12,097 nt of DNA from Prevotella sp. (GCA_031260865.1 JAISKQ010000089.1:1-12097), one strand, 5' to 3'. Positions 1-6,993 are shown, counted from the first letter of the stretch. The notes: generated by a model from the sequence alone, not told the origin. Numbers and translations are program-made.

Positions 1-132
1 TTGAATCTGACGCAGAACATTTGTTCTTCCTGCGATAGCTGTAAGGTGAAATGTCCATCAGGCTTCAATGTAGCTGAAAAGATAGCGGCGATTACTCCTG
101 TGATGCAGGTTCCAAACGAATTTTTAACATAA
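1..132 (+). CDS. C-terminal end of a 4Fe-4S cluster protein (partial)
   Basis: The reading frame is open from base 1 to a TAA at 130-132, giving the last 43 residues of a protein whose start lies outside the window. The tail carries CSSCDSCKVKCP, a CxxCxxCxxxCP arrangement that in ferredoxin-like domains binds a [4Fe-4S] cluster, followed by a short helix-like stretch and the end VPNEFLT. Such single-cluster C-terminal motifs occur in several oxidoreductases, for example the aldo/keto reductases with a C-terminal Fe-S motif, but too little is present to choose a family. The stop is 17 bases before the next start codon, so the two genes are probably co-transcribed. The cluster motif is seen directly; the redox role is inferred from it. 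Confidence 0.6.
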   Translation: MNLTQNICSSCDSCKVKCPSGFNVAEKIAAITPVMQVPNEFLT

Positions 133-149
133 TTCAGAACGAAGGAAGC

Positions 150-1010
150 ATGAAACATTTCAAAACGATACTTATCTTTTTTTTCGGATTAAGTCCATGT
201 ATATTCGCGCAAACACCCGAAGAATTGAAATCATATTTGCCGGAAATCCCTGATTGGGTCATATCGAAGAAAATAGAGATATTCAATCCCGATAACCTGT
301 TCGACAGGATTGATGGCGCCGCGCCGCTGTTTATTGAAAACAACTTCAGGGAAATGACCTCGATGGAATATACCAAAGGGGATGATTACATAACCATACA
401 AGCATACCGCCACGCCACGCCGGAAGACGCGTTCGGGATGTATGCCGCGGAACGGTCGCCCGACCTTACCTTTTACCCTTTTGCCGCTGAGGCTCAAGGC
501 GACGACGGGGGCGTATTTTTCGTCAGTGGAAGTGTATATGTAAAAATGTGGAGCAGTTCGTCGGATAATGTCGGCGATGTATTGCGGAAGGTGGCTGAAG
601 AATTGGCTGAAAAGATTGACCCGGATTCGGAATATCCCGCTATTGTGAAAGTATTTCCCGACGAAGGAAAGGTTATCCATAGCGAAGCGTATGTGACGTC
701 CAACTATATCGGTCATGAATTTCTAAATGCCGTATATACAGCGAAATATGGACAAACCGATAAATCGTTTCAACTATTTGTCATCGATGGTAAGACAAAA
801 GACGGCGCAAAGGAAATATTGACTAAATACTTTACGTTCACCAAACAGCCGGTCGATTTCGAAGAAGGCGAATTAACCATTACCGACAAATACAATGGCA
901 ACATTCCGGTGATATGGAAGGGACAGTATATAATCGGTTTGTATTCCGAAAATGGAGACACGATAAAAGACGCGGATGTCCTACTAAATAAAATAGCGGA
1001 AAACCTGTGA
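150..1010 (+). CDS. secreted DUF6599-like protein of unknown function
   Basis: This is a 286-residue protein with an N-terminal signal peptide: basic start MKHFK, hydrophobic core at about residues 6-16, likely cleavage after CIFA at residue 20. Cys17 is preceded by proline, so it is not a lipobox. The mature protein has no membrane segment and is probably periplasmic. Its conserved-looking core is at residues 49-102: LFDRIDGAAPLFIENNF, a Tyr-rich strand, then PEDAFGMYAAERSP. This resembles DUF6599, a domain without known function; the match is from memory of the family pattern. The ATG at 150 follows GAAGGAAG closely, an unusually good ribosome binding site for this phylum. The 17-base gap to the upstream Fe-S protein suggests one operon, so a role linked to a redox enzyme is possible but unproven. 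Confidence 0.7.
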   Translation: MKHFKTILIFFFGLSPCIFAQTPEELKSYLPEIPDWVISKKIEIFNPDNLFDRIDGAAPLFIENNFREMTSMEYTKGDDYITIQAYRHATPEDAFGMYAAERSPDLTFYPFAAEAQGDDGGVFFVSGSVYVKMWSSSSDNVGDVLRKVAEELAEKIDPDSEYPAIVKVFPDEGKVIHSEAYVTSNYIGHEFLNAVYTAKYGQTDKSFQLFVIDGKTKDGAKEILTKYFTFTKQPVDFEEGELTITDKYNGNIPVIWKGQYIIGLYSENGDTIKDADVLLNKIAENL

Positions 1011-1079
1011 TTAATAAATCACAAAACTATTATACAACTAATGTTCGCATATACTAATCTATTTAAAAATGAACAAGCT

Positions 1080-1492
1080 ATGAATTGGTATTTAAAAGTT
1101 TTAAAACAGTACGCTGATTTTAACGGAAGAGCAAGGAGACTCGAGTATTGGATATTTGCTCTAATTAATACAGTCGTTATGTGTATCTTATTTGGAATAG
1201 CACTCGCCTTGATATCTTCGGATCGCCCAAGCGCGAACGTTCTTCATTCGGGAGGTGGCTATATCGGCACTCATGGAGTAGCCTCTGTAATGGGTGCTCT
1301 CGTTTTTGTTATTTTAGTATTATATAGCCTTGCCGTTGCCATACCTTCCATCGCCGTGGCAGTGAGACCAAAAGCGGTTGGTGGTATTTTATTTGTCTGA
1401 TTCCGTTTATTGGCGGTATTTGGTTGCTGATTTTGCTGTTGACCGATAGCCAACCGGGCGAAAATGAGTATGGAGCAAATCCAAAAGAATAA
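1080..1492 (+). pseudogene. DUF805 inner-membrane protein, frameshifted by an internal deletion
   Basis: DUF805 proteins are small integral membrane proteins of unknown function. This one begins MNWYLKVLKQYADFNGRARR at 1080, the usual family start; an in-frame ATG at 1041 would add 13 unlikely residues. Two hydrophobic segments follow, ending in IAVAVR at 1367. The original frame then runs only to a TGA at 1398-1400. The expected C-terminus continues in the -1 frame: KSGWWYFICLIPFIGG, a third membrane segment, then LTDSQPGENEYGANPKE and TAA at 1490-1492. The family motif normally reads about VRRLHDTGKSGWW, so roughly RLHDTG is missing: 18 expected bases with only 2 (CC, 1368-1369) left, a deletion of about 16 nt. 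The decayed frame still looks well preserved, so the lesion is probably recent or a sequencing/assembly fault. Confidence 0.8.
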
Positions 1493-1522
1493 GATTTTAG
1501 TGATTTCTTATATCTACATGAA

Positions 1523-1552
1523 AAAAAAGAGCCTATCAAACGGTTCTTTTTT
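1523..1552 (+). terminator. rho-independent terminator after the DUF805 gene
   Basis: An 11-bp stem runs from 1523-1533 (A-rich, ending GAGCC) to 1542-1552 (GGTTC then a T run). It has one G-U pair and an 8-base loop TATCAAAC. The right arm supplies the U-tract for rightward transcription. It lies 30 bases behind the ancestral DUF805 stop and separates the 1-1492 group from the efflux genes. The remaining 1553-1714 stretch must carry the efflux promoter. No perfect TAnnTTTG was found there; the nearest is TAATTTTTG (one base too long a spacer) at about 1592-1600. Confidence 0.8.
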
Positions 1553-1714
1553 ATATTATGTCAACTTGACCCGTCTTCTCGCTATCCTTGCGTAATTTTT
1601 GTTCATTTATGCAAATAAATACTAAATATTCAATCATTCATTAAACCTTTTTTGTTACTTCATGTCGAATTTTCGGGAAATCGTGTATGTCAGTCTAAAA
1701 CAGAATAATTTACT

Positions 1715-2827
1715 ATGAAGAAAAAAACGAAGATAGTTCTGATTACGATTATAGTCTTACTAATCGCAGGAATGGCTTTTTATCCTAAAATCAAGGCTTT
1801 AATTACCTCCGAAGAAGCTCCTGCTCCTGCCGCGAATGACAATAAAGGCAGAAATACAAGGTCAACGCTCAATGTGAACGCGCAAATCTTGAAATTTGAA
1901 AATCTGAATGAAGTCATTCATATAAAAGGTCGTAGCATCCCGGACGAGGAAGTCGATTTATCGTTTGAAACATCAGGCAAAATAACCGGTATATATTTTA
2001 AAGAAGGAACGAGTGTACGGAAAGGTCAGTTATTGGCTAAAGTGAACGACAAGCCTTTGCAAGCGGAATTACTGAAACTGGAAGCGCAAATTCCTTTGGC
2101 GGAAGGTAGGGTTTTCCGTCAAAAATCATTGCTGGCAAAAGATGCGGTCAGCCAGGAATCGTATGAATCCGTAAACACCGAATTGGAAAAACTGAAAGCC
2201 GACATTGAACTGGTCAAATCCAGAATATCCCAAACAGAACTTCGCGCGCCTTTCGACGGCGTTATCGGACTGAGGCTTATTAGTGAAGGAACGTACGCCT
2301 CTCCTTCAACAATAATCTCCCGTCTAACTAAAATAGTCCCCTTAAAAATAGAATTTTCCGTCAACGAGGCTGACGCGAATGATGTAAAACCCGGAACGTC
2401 CCTGACTTTTACCATTGACAGAGACCCGAATCAATATCAGGCGACCGTATATGCGATAGAATCTAATTTGGATAAGCAAACCCTCTCGTTAAAAGCCCGC
2501 GCGTTGTATGCCAATCCGGGGGGAAAATTAAAACCCGGACTATCCGCGCCTATCGAAATAAAAAAACATGAAATAAAAAACACGTTGGTAATACCCAGCC
2601 TTTCCACTTTCGCCGAAATGGGGAAGGACATCGCTTATGTATATAAAGGAGGAAAAGCGCGTAAAGTAATAGTGAAAAGAGGAATGCGCACAGCGTCCTC
2701 TGTACAAATACTAAGCGGATTAAGTGTAGGAGACACCCTGCTTGTCACAGGCGTGATGCAGTTGCGGGACGGATTGCCTGTCGTAATTGATAATTATGTG
2801 GAGAGCGGGCAGCAGACAAGTAAATAA
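1715..2827 (+). CDS. RND efflux periplasmic adaptor (membrane fusion protein)
   Basis: This 370-residue adaptor bridges the inner-membrane RND pump and an outer-membrane channel. It has one N-terminal anchor (about residues 6-22, hydrophobic after MKKKTK) and no lipobox cysteine, so it is probably held by an uncleaved signal anchor. A linker rich in Ala and Pro follows. The domains then come in the usual order: first half of the lipoyl/barrel-sandwich fold (about 80-112, GIYFKEGTSVRKGQLLAKV), a short coiled-coil hairpin (about 113-173), the returning lipoyl half (TELRAPFDGVIGLRLISEG, 174-192), a beta-barrel (about 205-280) and a membrane-proximal domain (about 285-365). The hairpin is short for this family. 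The pump gene follows after 78 bases, so both are likely one transcript. No Shine-Dalgarno sequence precedes the ATG. Substrate is unknown. Confidence 0.93.
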   Translation: MKKKTKIVLITIIVLLIAGMAFYPKIKALITSEEAPAPAANDNKGRNTRSTLNVNAQILKFENLNEVIHIKGRSIPDEEVDLSFETSGKITGIYFKEGTSVRKGQLLAKVNDKPLQAELLKLEAQIPLAEGRVFRQKSLLAKDAVSQESYESVNTELEKLKADIELVKSRISQTELRAPFDGVIGLRLISEGTYASPSTIISRLTKIVPLKIEFSVNEADANDVKPGTSLTFTIDRDPNQYQATVYAIESNLDKQTLSLKARALYANPGGKLKPGLSAPIEIKKHEIKNTLVIPSLSTFAEMGKDIAYVYKGGKARKVIVKRGMRTASSVQILSGLSVGDTLLVTGVMQLRDGLPVVIDNYVESGQQTSK

Positions 2828-2905
2828 TAGCGTTTAATATACTGTGTTATAGACAACAAATAAGCCTATAACCTTGAATTAAGATAGAGAAATCAGAATC
2901 GACAA

Positions 2906-5900
2906 ATGACCATATCAGAAATAAGTATTAAGCGTCCTGTATTAGCCACTGTGTTTGTACTGGTTATATTTTTGCTGGGACTAATCGGGTACACTTATTT
3001 GGGTGTACGGGAATATCCGAATATAGACAACCCTATTATCTCTGTAAATGTAACCTATCCCGGCGCGAACGCGGAAATAATAGAGAACCAGATAACTGAA
3101 CCGCTCGAACAGAATATCAATGGTATTCCGGGCATCAGGTCGCTGACGAGCAGCAGCAGCCAAGGGTCATGCAGGATTACCGTCGAGTTTGAGTTGACCG
3201 TCGATCTGGAAACAGCGGCGAATGACGTACGCGACAAGGTATCGCGCGCGCAACGTTACCTCCCCCGCGACTGCGACCCGCCTACGGTAGCGAAGGCTGA
3301 CGCGGACGCGAACCCTATTATACAAATCAGTATCCAAAGCGAAAAACGCTCGTTGCTCGAGTTGAGCGAGATAGCCGAATTGACGGTAAAAGAACGCCTG
3401 CAAACCATACCGAACGTAAGCGCCGTTGAAATATGGGGACAAAACCGTTATTCGATGCGCTTGTGGCTCGATCCCGAACGGATGGCATCGTACGGTATTA
3501 CACCGATGGATGTGAAGAATGCCATTGACAGGGAAAACGTAGAGCTTCCGTCCGGCAGTATCGAAGGAGATAACTTAGAACTGTCGATCCGCACATTGGG
3601 ATTAATGCAGACACCCGAAGAATTTAACAATATGATTATCAAGGAAGATAATTATAATGTCGTGCGATTTAAAGATATAGGAACGGCTGAACTTGGAACC
3701 GAAGACCAGCGGAGTATTATGCGATGGAACGGCGTTCCCGCCGTCAGCACGATGATTATCCCGCAACCGGGAGCGAATCAGATTGAAATTTCAAATGAGG
3801 CGATGATCCGTCTCGACCAATTGAGAAAAGATTTGCCCGCCGATGTTAAAATTGACGTCGTCTTTGATAATACCAAGTTTATACGCGCGTCGATAGCCGA
3901 AGTGGAAGAAACCGTTTACATCGCTTTTGTACTTGTGATTATTATTATCTTCCTTTTCCTACGCGACTGGCGTGTAACGTTAGTACCATGCGTGGTTATA
4001 CCCGTGTCGCTTGTCGGGGCGTTCTTTGTGATGTATATCGCCGGTTTTTCGATAAATGTCCTTTCCATGCTCGCCGTAGTGTTAGCCGTAGGGCTGGTGG
4101 TCGACGACGCCATTGTGGTCACGGAAAACATCTACCTGAAAATAGAAGGCGGGATGACTCCGCAAAAAGCGGGAGTAGAAGGCTCAAAGGAAATATTTTT
4201 CGCCGTTATCTCCACCACTATCACCGTTGTCGCCGTATTCTTCCCCATTGTCTTTTTGGAAGGTATGACCGGGCGGCTGTTCCGCGAATTTAGTATTGTG
4301 GTGGCGGGAGCCGTATTAATTTCCGCCTTTGTGGCGCTGACGTTTACGCCCATGCTATCCACCATCCTGATGAAGAAAAAAGATCGACCGAATTGGTTTT
4401 ATCGGAAAACCGAACCTTTCTTTCAATGGCTGACCAATAGCTATCATAATGGATTGCAACATTTCCTCAAGCATCGTATTTTAATATGGCCTATTATCAT
4501 AATCACATTAGTCAGCATCGGATTTTTAGTGAACGCGATTCCCGCCGAAATGGCGCCGTTGGAAGACCGTTCTCAAATCACGGTGAGGACAACCGGACCG
4601 GAAGGAGCTACATACGAATATAACAGGGCTTATACTGAAAAAATAGCGGCGATAGCGGATTCCGTGACGCCGGAAAGGCTCATCAACACAATGCGCGTAT
4701 GGTCGGGCGGTGGGATGATTACGCTGATCCTGCCGGATATAAAAGACCGCGAACGAAGCCAAATGGATGTGGCGGACGCTCTGACCAAAGCGGTAAGAAG
4801 AGAAACCGCCGCGCGTACATTTGTGCAACAGCAGTCCACGTTTGGCGGACGGCGTTCGAGTATGCCTGTCCAATATGTTTTACAAGCTCCAAACATCGAT
4901 AAATTAGCGGAATTTATCCCTGAATTTATGAAAAAAGTACAGGAAAGCCCTCTCTTCCAAATGGCGGATGTAAACCTCAAATTCACAAAACCCGAGACCC
5001 GTATTATTATAGACAGGGATAAGGCGGCGATACTGGGCGTAAGCACCCGCGACATAGGTCAGACCTTGCAGTACGCGCTTAGCGGACAGCGTATGGGATA
5101 TTTTTACATGAACGGCAAGCAATACCAGATATTAGGTGAAATCAACCGACAGCAAAGGAATACGCCCCTTGAATTGAAATCTATTTATCTCAAAAATCTG
5201 AGAGGTGATATGATTCAGATGGACAACCTTGTCCTTTTGGAAGAAAATGTAGCTCCGCCTCAACTATACCGTTACAACCGCTTCAACTCCGCGACTATCT
5301 CGGCGGGATTGTCGCCGGGTGTTACTATCGGCGCCGGATTGGATGAAATGGATCGTATAGCCAAAGAAACGCTTGACGATACATTCCGTACAGCGCTTGC
5401 CGGCGATTCCAAGGACTTCAAGGAAAGTTCCTCCAGCCTGATGTTTGCTTTTGTACTGGCTATATTACTTATTTTCCTGATACTCGCGGCACAGTTCGAG
5501 AGTTTCAAAGACCCGTTTGTAATCATGCTCACAGTACCGTTAGCCATTGCCGGGGCGTTACTTTTCATGTATGTAAAAGATATAACGATGAATATATTCA
5601 GCCAGATTGGTATTATCATGCTTATCGGGCTGGTTGCCAAAAACGGTATCCTTATCGTCGAGTTTGCCAATCAGCGGCAAGAAGCGGGGATGAGCAAGCT
5701 TGAAGCTATACAGGGGGCGGCGGTTCAGCGTCTGCGCCCCATCTTGATGACCAGCTTCGTTACTATTCTCGGCTTGTTGCCTTTGGTATTCGCCAACGCG
5801 GAAGGAGCGCACGGACGTATGGCAATGGGGGTTGCCGTGGTTGGGGGTATGTTGGTCTCTACTTTTTTGACAATCTTTATTGTACCGGCGATGTACTTAT

Positions 5901-5959
5901 ATATATCCACCGACAAGCAGAAAAAGAGAGTAAAAGTGAAGAAAGGAAATTATGAGTAG
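2906..5959 (+). CDS. RND multidrug efflux pump, HAE1 (AcrB-like) type
   Basis: This 1017-residue proton-driven inner-membrane pump has the full AcrB/MexB architecture: TM1 at about 11-31, a large periplasmic loop, TM2-TM6 from about 330, TM7 at about 530, a second periplasmic loop, and TM8-TM12 to the end. The proton-relay residues are present: Asp400-Asp401 in GLVVDDAIVVTEN (TM4) and Lys912 in GLVAKNGILIVEFANQ (TM10). This places it in the hydrophobe/amphiphile (HAE1) subgroup rather than the metal-exporting one. FLEGMTGRLFREFS between TM5 and TM6 is also typical. Length is normal and the frame is unbroken. It follows the adaptor gene by 78 bases. The usual third gene, a TolC-like outer-membrane factor, is absent: the next 1 kb is repeats. 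No local regulator gene is present. Substrates cannot be predicted from sequence. Confidence 0.96.
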   Translation: MTISEISIKRPVLATVFVLVIFLLGLIGYTYLGVREYPNIDNPIISVNVTYPGANAEIIENQITEPLEQNINGIPGIRSLTSSSSQGSCRITVEFELTVDLETAANDVRDKVSRAQRYLPRDCDPPTVAKADADANPIIQISIQSEKRSLLELSEIAELTVKERLQTIPNVSAVEIWGQNRYSMRLWLDPERMASYGITPMDVKNAIDRENVELPSGSIEGDNLELSIRTLGLMQTPEEFNNMIIKEDNYNVVRFKDIGTAELGTEDQRSIMRWNGVPAVSTMIIPQPGANQIEISNEAMIRLDQLRKDLPADVKIDVVFDNTKFIRASIAEVEETVYIAFVLVIIIIFLFLRDWRVTLVPCVVIPVSLVGAFFVMYIAGFSINVLSMLAVVLAVGLVVDDAIVVTENIYLKIEGGMTPQKAGVEGSKEIFFAVISTTITVVAVFFPIVFLEGMTGRLFREFSIVVAGAVLISAFVALTFTPMLSTILMKKKDRPNWFYRKTEPFFQWLTNSYHNGLQHFLKHRILIWPIIIITLVSIGFLVNAIPAEMAPLEDRSQITVRTTGPEGATYEYNRAYTEKIAAIADSVTPERLINTMRVWSGGGMITLILPDIKDRERSQMDVADALTKAVRRETAARTFVQQQSTFGGRRSSMPVQYVLQAPNIDKLAEFIPEFMKKVQESPLFQMADVNLKFTKPETRIIIDRDKAAILGVSTRDIGQTLQYALSGQRMGYFYMNGKQYQILGEINRQQRNTPLELKSIYLKNLRGDMIQMDNLVLLEENVAPPQLYRYNRFNSATISAGLSPGVTIGAGLDEMDRIAKETLDDTFRTALAGDSKDFKESSSSLMFAFVLAILLIFLILAAQFESFKDPFVIMLTVPLAIAGALLFMYVKDITMNIFSQIGIIMLIGLVAKNGILIVEFANQRQEAGMSKLEAIQGAAVQRLRPILMTSFVTILGLLPLVFANAEGAHGRMAMGVAVVGGMLVSTFLTIFIVPAMYLYISTDKQKKRVKVKKGNYE

Positions 5960-6010
5960 TGAATGAGGTCGAGCGATGTTGATTGTTGACTAAAAACAGT
6001 ACTTCCGCTC

Positions 6011-6037
6011 GCATGGACTGACGGTCTGTGTATTTTT
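6011..6037 (+). terminator. possible terminator of the efflux operon
   Basis: The arms GCATGGAC (6011-6018) and GTCTGTGT (6024-6031) can pair over 8 bp around the loop TGACG, including three G-U pairs, and are followed by ATTTTT. It lies about 50 bases behind the pump stop codon on the correct strand. The wobble pairs only work in the rightward transcript, which supports that direction, but the stem is weak. Confidence 0.4.
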
Positions 6038-6117
6038 AAGGAAAATTAAGAATAAAAGAATACTGATTGCTCATTTTTCTGTCATCTATTTTTTTTAAAA
6101 ATTGTCTTATATAGGAG

Positions 6118-6184
6118 AGTAATGAGTTGAAAGTTATAAGTTATAAGTAATAAGTAATGAGTAATGAGTTTACAAGTTTACAAG
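6118..6184. repeat. degenerate heptanucleotide tandem array
   Basis: About nine consecutive 7-base units occur here: AGTAATG, AGTTGAA, AGTTATA twice, AGTAATA, AGTAATG twice, AGTTTAC, one extra A, AGTTTAC, then AAG. All begin with AGT and drift gradually along the array. The last units (AGTTTACAAG) merge into the start of the 87-bp repeat array, which itself contains TTTACAAG octamers. A short similar patch (GTTATAAGTAGTAAG, then TTATAAGTAG) reappears at about 6797-6826 on the far side of the repeat region. Function is unknown; slippage-type growth is a reasonable origin. Confidence 0.7.
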
Positions 6185-6500
6185 AAAAAAATGGCGCAAA
6201 GCGATGTTGCCTGAAAACTGTTACTTTTGTCACCTTTTTAAAGTTTTGAGTTTACAAGCTTGCAAGTGTACAGGAAGAATGGTGCAAAGCGATGATGACT
6301 GTAAACTGTTACTTTTGTCACCTTTTAAAGTTTTGAGTTTACAAGCTTGCATGTGTACAAGAAGAATGGCACAAAGCGATGTTGCCTGAAAACTGTTACT
6401 TTTGTCACCTTTTAAAGTTTTGAGAGTACAAGCTTGCAAGTTTACAAGAAGAATGGCACAAAGCTATGATGACTGTAAAGTGTTACTTTTGTCACCTTTT
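6185..6500. repeat. four-copy 87-88 bp tandem repeat with alternating units
   Basis: The 16-base core TGTTACTTTTGTCACC recurs at 6219, 6307, 6394 and 6481, giving periods of 88, 87 and 87. Around it each unit also carries GTTTTGAG, TTTACAAGCTTGCAAG-type octamers, AAGAATGGCACAAAGCGATG and CTTTTAAAG. Units 1 and 3 share GATGTTGCCTGAAAACTG, whereas units 2 and 4 share GATGATGACTGTAAA, so the array is A-B-A-B with a repeat of about 175 bp. It probably grew by duplicating a dimer. The first unit lacks the CTTGCAAG octamer and the last ends soon after the core. Because 87 is divisible by three, the array creates spurious repetitive open frames on both strands. There are no unique spacers, so this is not a CRISPR. 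Function is unknown. Confidence 0.9.
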
Positions 6501-6563
6501 TTGAACAAAAACCCTCAATCACTAAGGGAGGAGGACTTTCGGATGGCTGTATTGACTAAAGAG

Positions 6564-6774
6564 GCTCTCATCAGAGAGCACACCTAACTAGGCAGTACGC
6601 TCAGCGTACTGTACAAAAATGGTCAACCGCTAACCTCTGCTCTCGTTAGAGAGCAAACCTTTTTGTTAGATGAACAAGTTTGCCTGCGATGCAGGCAAGG
6701 GATAGAGGATGATGATACTCGTTTACAGTACGCTGAGGTACTGCCTATATAGATAAGCTCTCTAACGAGAGCAG
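6564..6774. repeat. hairpin cluster with outer imperfect inverted repeat of about 50 nt
   Basis: Six small hairpins are packed here. They are H1 6564-6579 (GCTCTC/GAGAGC, loop ATCA), H2 6593-6611 (CAGTACGC/GCGTACTG, loop TCA), H3 6638-6655 (TGCTCTC/GAGAGCA, loop GTTA), H4 6680-6698 (TTGCCTGC/GCAGGCAA, loop GAT), H5 6726-6743 (CAGTAC/GTACTG) and H6 6757-6772 (GCTCTC/GAGAGC, loop TAAC). H1+H2 (6564-6613) and H5+H6 (6724-6772) are inverted copies of one another, with an 11-base divergent linker in each arm and one base missing from H5. H3 and H6 are exact inverted copies over 18 bases (6637-6654 and 6757-6774). No coding frame explains this. It resembles REP/BIME-type or MITE-like extragenic elements; assignment to either is inference. 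Confidence 0.85.
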
Positions 6775-6850
6775 GTTTGATGAAATGAAGGGGAGGTTAT
6801 AAGTAGTAAGTCTTGATTATAAGTAGAAAAAAGGAAAGAAATCAAATGGA

Positions 6851-6876
6851 AAAACTGTTACTTTTGTCACCTTTTT
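6851..6876. repeat. isolated fifth copy of the 87-bp repeat core
   Basis: AAAACTGTTACTTTTGTCACCTTTTT (in two parts: AAAACTGTTAC, then TTTTGTCACCTTTTT) repeats the core of the tandem array in the same orientation, 375 bases beyond copy 4 and on the far side of the hairpin cluster. The rest of the 87-bp unit is absent. The flank GGAAAAACTG is closest to the A-type units. Confidence 0.85.
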
Positions 6877-6885
6877 ATTTTCAAA

Positions 6886-6905
6886 CACGGAGTATCACGG
6901 AGTTT
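6886..6905. repeat. short direct repeat CACGGAGT
   Basis: CACGGAGTAT at 6886-6895 is followed directly by CACGGAGTTT at 6896-6905, a two-copy 10-base tandem differing at one base. It sits between the isolated repeat core and the tsf terminator. Nothing else was recognised in 6906-6940. Confidence 0.6.
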
Positions 6906-6940
6906 AAATGGCGTTAGCTGCTGACGGTTGGTAACTAATC

Positions 6941-6974
6941 AAAAAAAAAGCGCAACCATTTCTGATTGCACTTT
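6941..6974 (-). terminator. rho-independent terminator of tsf
   Basis: Read leftward, GATTGCACT (6964-6972, reverse strand) pairs with AGCGCAACC (6949-6957, reverse strand) over 9 bp around a 6-base loop. The run of nine A on the plus strand (6941-6949) is the U-tract. The two non-Watson-Crick positions are G-U in the leftward RNA but would be C-A mismatches in the rightward RNA. This fixes the strand and ties the terminator to tsf, whose stop is 20 bases upstream. Confidence 0.88.
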
Positions 6975-6993
6975 CCCATATCGTTACAGCTGA

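Noticed and set aside
231..716. 161-residue open frame on the reverse strand
   Set aside because: It lies opposite the DUF6599-like gene, which has a signal peptide, a ribosome binding site and family-like motifs. It has none of these.
1362..1400. Programmed -1 frameshift in the DUF805 gene at CCAAAAG
   Set aside because: The downstream frame is indeed -1, but there is no canonical X-XXY-YYZ heptamer, and a conserved six-residue segment is missing, which a slip would not explain.
1585..1605. Promoter of the efflux genes at TAATTTTTG
   Set aside because: The spacer between TA and TTTG is three bases instead of two, and no convincing -33 element was found, so it is not listed as a feature.
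6185..6500. CRISPR array
   Set aside because: The whole 87-bp unit repeats without unique spacers, and no cas genes are nearby.
6204..6587. Short open frames on both strands across the repeat array, with 29-residue peptide repeats
   Set aside because: They arise because the 87-base unit is divisible by three. The 88-base first period breaks the frame, and the sequence constraint lies in DNA words rather than codons.
6564..6774. Integron attC sites or an insertion sequence
   Set aside because: No integrase or transposase frame is present and the hairpins lack recognisable attC core sites. Only a non-autonomous element remains possible.
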